NCBI RefSeq assembly: GCF_004345325.1 | Contig: NZ_SLVJ01000008.1 | Location: 1-64,000, forward strand | DNA from: Acinetobacter calcoaceticus | GTDB taxonomy: Bacteria > Pseudomonadota > Gammaproteobacteria > Pseudomonadales > Moraxellaceae | Direction of reading: 5' to 3' | DNA length: 64,000 bases | In this document: positions 60,893-64,000 of the stretch, in pieces | How positions within the stretch are numbered: position 1 is the first letter of the stretch | Layout: each line of letters opens with the position of its first letter | The notes under the pieces: generated by a model | The model's input: the letters and a program-made list of their open reading frames with translations, nothing else | What the model was told of the DNA's origin: nothing | Database searches by the model: none | Position numbers and translations under genes: made by a program

Positions 60893-63800
60893 TTACGATT
60901 TAGTGATATAGATATCCGTTTTAAAACATTCCTCACCCACTACATACATATTGGGATTATTTTCATGTATCCATAATAATATTTTCTGAATACTCTCTAA
61001 AAAAGGGAAATCTCCTTTCTCTTTAATTTCACGCCAATTATTATATTTAATTTGCCAATACTCCACACCTTGATCCAAGCGAATATCAATTTTTCTCCCT
61101 GATTTTAGAGAAAAAATAAAGTACCGAGGATGGTCTATTTTTGATCGACATATATGCAAGTTAAGTTTCTGAGATAATTGATCCTCAAAATAATTTATAA
61201 AAAATTTCTCAAAAACATCAAATTGATTGAAATCTGAATATAATTTCTCATCCCGTGCTTGTTTGTTTTTAAAACAAGTTGTTATGGTTAATTTGGGGCG
61301 AATACCTAATAGTTTCTTTATTTCTTTAAATAAACTACTTATTAAAATGATATTGGCTGGAGATTGAAGGTATCGATCAGAATATTCAATCTCTACAACT
61401 TCATCATTTACAAGATTATTTAATTTAGAAACAGGTAGAATTTTAGACCAGAATTTTTGAGCAAATCCATCTACCGAATCATTATCAAAATCTTTACCAA
61501 CTTTTAACTGGTGAAACTCATTTTCATAAGATTCAATAGCCTTATAATCAAAACTAAATTTTTGCAATTGCAACTCTGGATAGGAGATTGACTTATAACT
61601 TGGGTTTTGGCCTTCCAACCAGCATTCATTAAAGAAACTCACCTCTTCTGATTGATTATATAAGGTAATTACCTTCTCATTACTTACAATCTGTGCGTAC
61701 AAATAATCAGAATTGATATTGGTATTTACTGCAAATGAAAGCCCAATTTTTTCCAGAGCCAATATTTCTTGTTGTATTTGTGCAGTCAAATGCAAATTTG
61801 GTGAAACTACAATGACTAACTTAATATTACTGCTCAAAAACTTAAATAGCTTTTTTCTAATTGCAGTACATAAAACATCCCACTCTTCGCTATTGCCTGT
61901 TAAGTTGAATGTAACCTGTGTTGCGCCATAGTTTACATACTGTTCAATAATCGAAAATGGTGTTCCAGAAATAAATTCTGTTTCAGAAATTGGTGACTCT
62001 AAATACGTAATAAAGTCACTCCCTAACCAAGTTAAGGCTACCGTTCGATCTAATTGCTCGCTGTCATGTCGTGTTTGACTATCAAGCAGACACTTACCAC
62101 ATGCAGAAGAACAACTATCATCTACACATTTAAGTTTTTCTATCATTACTCTTAAAATTTCTGCAATAAAGTTGGCTGCAGTTGTTGAAAAACCTGCACC
62201 ACCACTTAAATCATCAAAAATCTGTAACATTAATACCGCTTGATCATCTATTTTTTTTGCTTTTATTGCATAGCCTAGTTCATCAGTAGCTATTCCCAAT
62301 TGATGTGCGATTGCCTGACGTAAAGCGATGACCAATGTTGTTGCGATTACTTTACCTTCATCAGAGTCTAAAATATATTCATTACGTGTAGGATGTTTTA
62401 AAACTAGTTCTAATACATCAGTTTTAATTTGACAACCTAAATGAATATTGGCTTTTACAACACTAGAACCACTACAATCAGGGCGCTTAAATTTATCACC
62501 ATCTTTTTGAGCTTTAAGTGCTTTATGTGGACGATCTGGTGTCAAAGTGCTTGGATATTTAACTTTTTTACCATCCCCTACTTCCATCGAATCCGCACGA
62601 CCACATTGCATACATATTGCAAATCCTGTGCCGTTTAAACCTGAACTATACTGAAATACATGCCCATTAGGGTCTACGTTAAAATATCCTAAATTGGCAT
62701 GTGGCAATGACCAACTTTCAGCACTTTCTGAAAGCCCTACCCAAGGTTTTTGAACAGGTATGTATTTTTGCGTAGTGACATCATTATTCGGTTTATCATA
62801 ATAATCGACACTAAAACCATTCGGACGTAATACCTTTTTAGTATCAGTAATCGTTTCCCCACACGCTATATTCGTACAGGTCAACTTATCTTCATTCGAT
62901 AAAACACCAGAAGTTAAACCTGTCTGCCCACAATGATTACACATCCAGGCATGATCAAATTTTTGTGGTTTTTTATCATGCTCATTATGAATATTTTGCC
63001 ATGCAAGTGATATCCCTTTAGATATGTAGACTCGACCATCGACAATTACTTCTGCACCTGGGGCATATTCCCGAATTGCAATAGCAATATTCCGACTAGG
63101 TAAGCCTTTAATTCTAGTTAAGTTATCTTCTCGATCAATACGACTTTCCAAAACCATCTCTTTTAGTTTTTTTGAGCGTTTGACCCAACGATCTTTCTCT
63201 AGCTTATTGGTATTATCAAAAGTAATTACATCAGTTGGAAAACCGTAGCTTGGTAAAAAATTACGCATTGCCAATTCAGACAATAAATATGCTTGTGTTA
63301 AGCGATATTTTTCACATGTTAGACGATATAGATAGCTACTATTAGGATTCATCACCTGCTCTTGTTGATACTCTTTTTCAATAATTACATATTCTTCCAA
63401 CCACTCTGTTTTGAGCTCTCGAATTTTTGTCACACTTTTATTAATAATTTCTGCATTATCAATATCTTTTAATGCAGTACCTTTTTTCAAGAATTCCAAT
63501 ACATGTTGATATTGTTGTGCTGCTTTGCCCATTAACCATTTTTCAAATATGTCACAAATCGAATCGACTTGTCCTTCTTTCTTAAGATAAAACCATTTCA
63601 AATCTAGTTTAGGTCGATCAATATCAGTATCTCCGACCTCTTCAATTAAAAAGGTAGCAAGTAACTGTGCATTAACATGGCGCTGAATCAACCGTTGTGA
63701 ATTAAAGCTGACATAAGGTGCCTGAATCGCTGTGCTATAAGCCCATAATGGCTGATTAAAAACCTGTTGATCATGTGGATTATTTTTACAAATCGTATAA

Positions 63801-64000
63801 GAAATCGCGCGTGATTGACTGCCACGACCTGCTCGCCCTGTACGTTGTAAATAATTGGCTGGATGGGGTGGCACATTATTCATTACTACTATTGATATCC
63901 CGCCAATATCAACACCCATTTCCATTGTTGTTGAGCAGTTTAAAACATTGACTTTACCTGCCTTAAAGTAAGTTTCATATTGTTTCAGTAATGTTGCCGA
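60893..64000 (-). CDS. Large SF2 helicase with DUF1998 (C-terminal part, cut by window edge)
   Basis: At least 1035 residues; the 5' end lies beyond 64000. The visible part begins inside the helicase C domain (VNVLNCSTTMEMGVDIGG, motif V; YLQRTGRAGRGSQSR, motif VI). Zinc-type cysteine sets follow (CNHCGQ...CTNIACG; CMQCGRAD). Near 600 the DUF1998-like region reads DDLSGGAGF...CSSACGKCLLDS. The C-terminal 350 residues contain YSDRYLQSP and end DIYITKS. Such helicases are the motors of defence systems (DruE of Druantia, DrmA of DISARM) and related loci. Which system cannot be told from this window. Confidence 0.82.
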   Translation of the reverse strand, partial: SATLLKQYETYFKAGKVNVLNCSTTMEMGVDIGGISIVVMNNVPPHPANYLQRTGRAGRGSQSRAISYTICKNNPHDQQVFNQPLWAYSTAIQAPYVSFNSQRLIQRHVNAQLLATFLIEEVGDTDIDRPKLDLKWFYLKKEGQVDSICDIFEKWLMGKAAQQYQHVLEFLKKGTALKDIDNAEIINKSVTKIRELKTEWLEEYVIIEKEYQQEQVMNPNSSYLYRLTCEKYRLTQAYLLSELAMRNFLPSYGFPTDVITFDNTNKLEKDRWVKRSKKLKEMVLESRIDREDNLTRIKGLPSRNIAIAIREYAPGAEVIVDGRVYISKGISLAWQNIHNEHDKKPQKFDHAWMCNHCGQTGLTSGVLSNEDKLTCTNIACGETITDTKKVLRPNGFSVDYYDKPNNDVTTQKYIPVQKPWVGLSESAESWSLPHANLGYFNVDPNGHVFQYSSGLNGTGFAICMQCGRADSMEVGDGKKVKYPSTLTPDRPHKALKAQKDGDKFKRPDCSGSSVVKANIHLGCQIKTDVLELVLKHPTRNEYILDSDEGKVIATTLVIALRQAIAHQLGIATDELGYAIKAKKIDDQAVLMLQIFDDLSGGAGFSTTAANFIAEILRVMIEKLKCVDDSCSSACGKCLLDSQTRHDSEQLDRTVALTWLGSDFITYLESPISETEFISGTPFSIIEQYVNYGATQVTFNLTGNSEEWDVLCTAIRKKLFKFLSSNIKLVIVVSPNLHLTAQIQQEILALEKIGLSFAVNTNINSDYLYAQIVSNEKVITLYNQSEEVSFFNECWLEGQNPSYKSISYPELQLQKFSFDYKAIESYENEFHQLKVGKDFDNDSVDGFAQKFWSKILPVSKLNNLVNDEVVEIEYSDRYLQSPANIILISSLFKEIKKLLGIRPKLTITTCFKNKQARDEKLYSDFNQFDVFEKFFINYFEDQLSQKLNLHICRSKIDHPRYFIFSLKSGRKIDIRLDQGVEYWQIKYNNWREIKEKGDFPFLESIQKILLWIHENNPNMYVVGEECFKTDIYITKS

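Overview
The window looks like chromosomal DNA of an Acinetobacter-type gammaproteobacterium (Moraxellaceae). It is moderately AT-rich and Gram-negative in character: porins of the general and OprD types, many lipoprotein signal peptides, and a divergent umuDAb/ddrR pair, an arrangement I know from Acinetobacter, with a matching damage-regulon operator between the two genes. No rRNA, tRNA or CRISPR array was seen. Species assignment is inference.

Layout. (1) 1-10500: an AT-rich defence block on the + strand. An XRE regulator and a 56-residue ORF precede hsdR-hsdM-hsdS, and hsdS is followed by an AAA ATPase and an HNH-type protein that resemble Septu PtuA/PtuB. The last four genes are chained by TAATG overlaps or near-contacts. 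(2) 10940-22560: assimilatory nitrate/nitrite reduction. On the - strand, in transcription order, lie a nitrate transporter broken by one in-frame stop, nirB, a NirD-FAD-oxidoreductase fusion with a 45-bp tandem repeat in its N-terminus, nasA and mobA. Divergently on the + strand lie nasT (ANTAR antiterminator) and nasS (nitrate sensor), with a sigma-54 promoter match upstream. (3) 22900-24100: umuDAb and a ddrR-like gene. (4) 24200-31560: kynurenine use. An Lrp-type regulator faces kynU, an amino-acid permease and a kynurenine formamidase-like hydrolase; a porin, an alanine racemase and RidA follow. (5) 31640-38000: an aromatic-compound cluster with an IclR regulator, a VOC/extradiol-like protein, an FAA hydrolase that has lost its middle, an FAD hydroxylase, an MFS transporter and an OprD-like porin. 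(6) 38000-45400: accessory and partly decayed DNA. It includes a duplicated small membrane-protein gene, a remnant of a zinc-ribbon gene, a PD-(D/E)XK protein and an MFS pseudogene. (7) 45400-47530: a secreted amidohydrolase and a lipoprotein. (8) 47750-58800: a long co-directional - strand cluster built around a 1239-residue tubulin-like GTPase with a C-terminal GYF domain. With it are a secreted, membrane-anchored VWA-like protein, small membrane, zinc-ribbon/coiled-coil and lipoprotein genes, and a propeller-like protein. I do not recognise this as a described system, and it is the best candidate for novelty here. (9) 58800-60850: gene remnants and a YddG-type exporter. (10) 60893-64000: the C-terminal part of a large DUF1998-type helicase, probably the end of another defence locus, cut by the window edge.

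How the parts work together. Region 2 would import nitrate and reduce it to ammonium for biosynthesis under NasS/NasT control, but the transporter stop may disable import. Region 4 would turn (formyl)kynurenine into anthranilate and L-alanine. Region 5 looks like uptake, hydroxylation and ring cleavage of an aromatic compound, with a probably dead hydrolase. Regions 1 and 10 are anti-phage functions.
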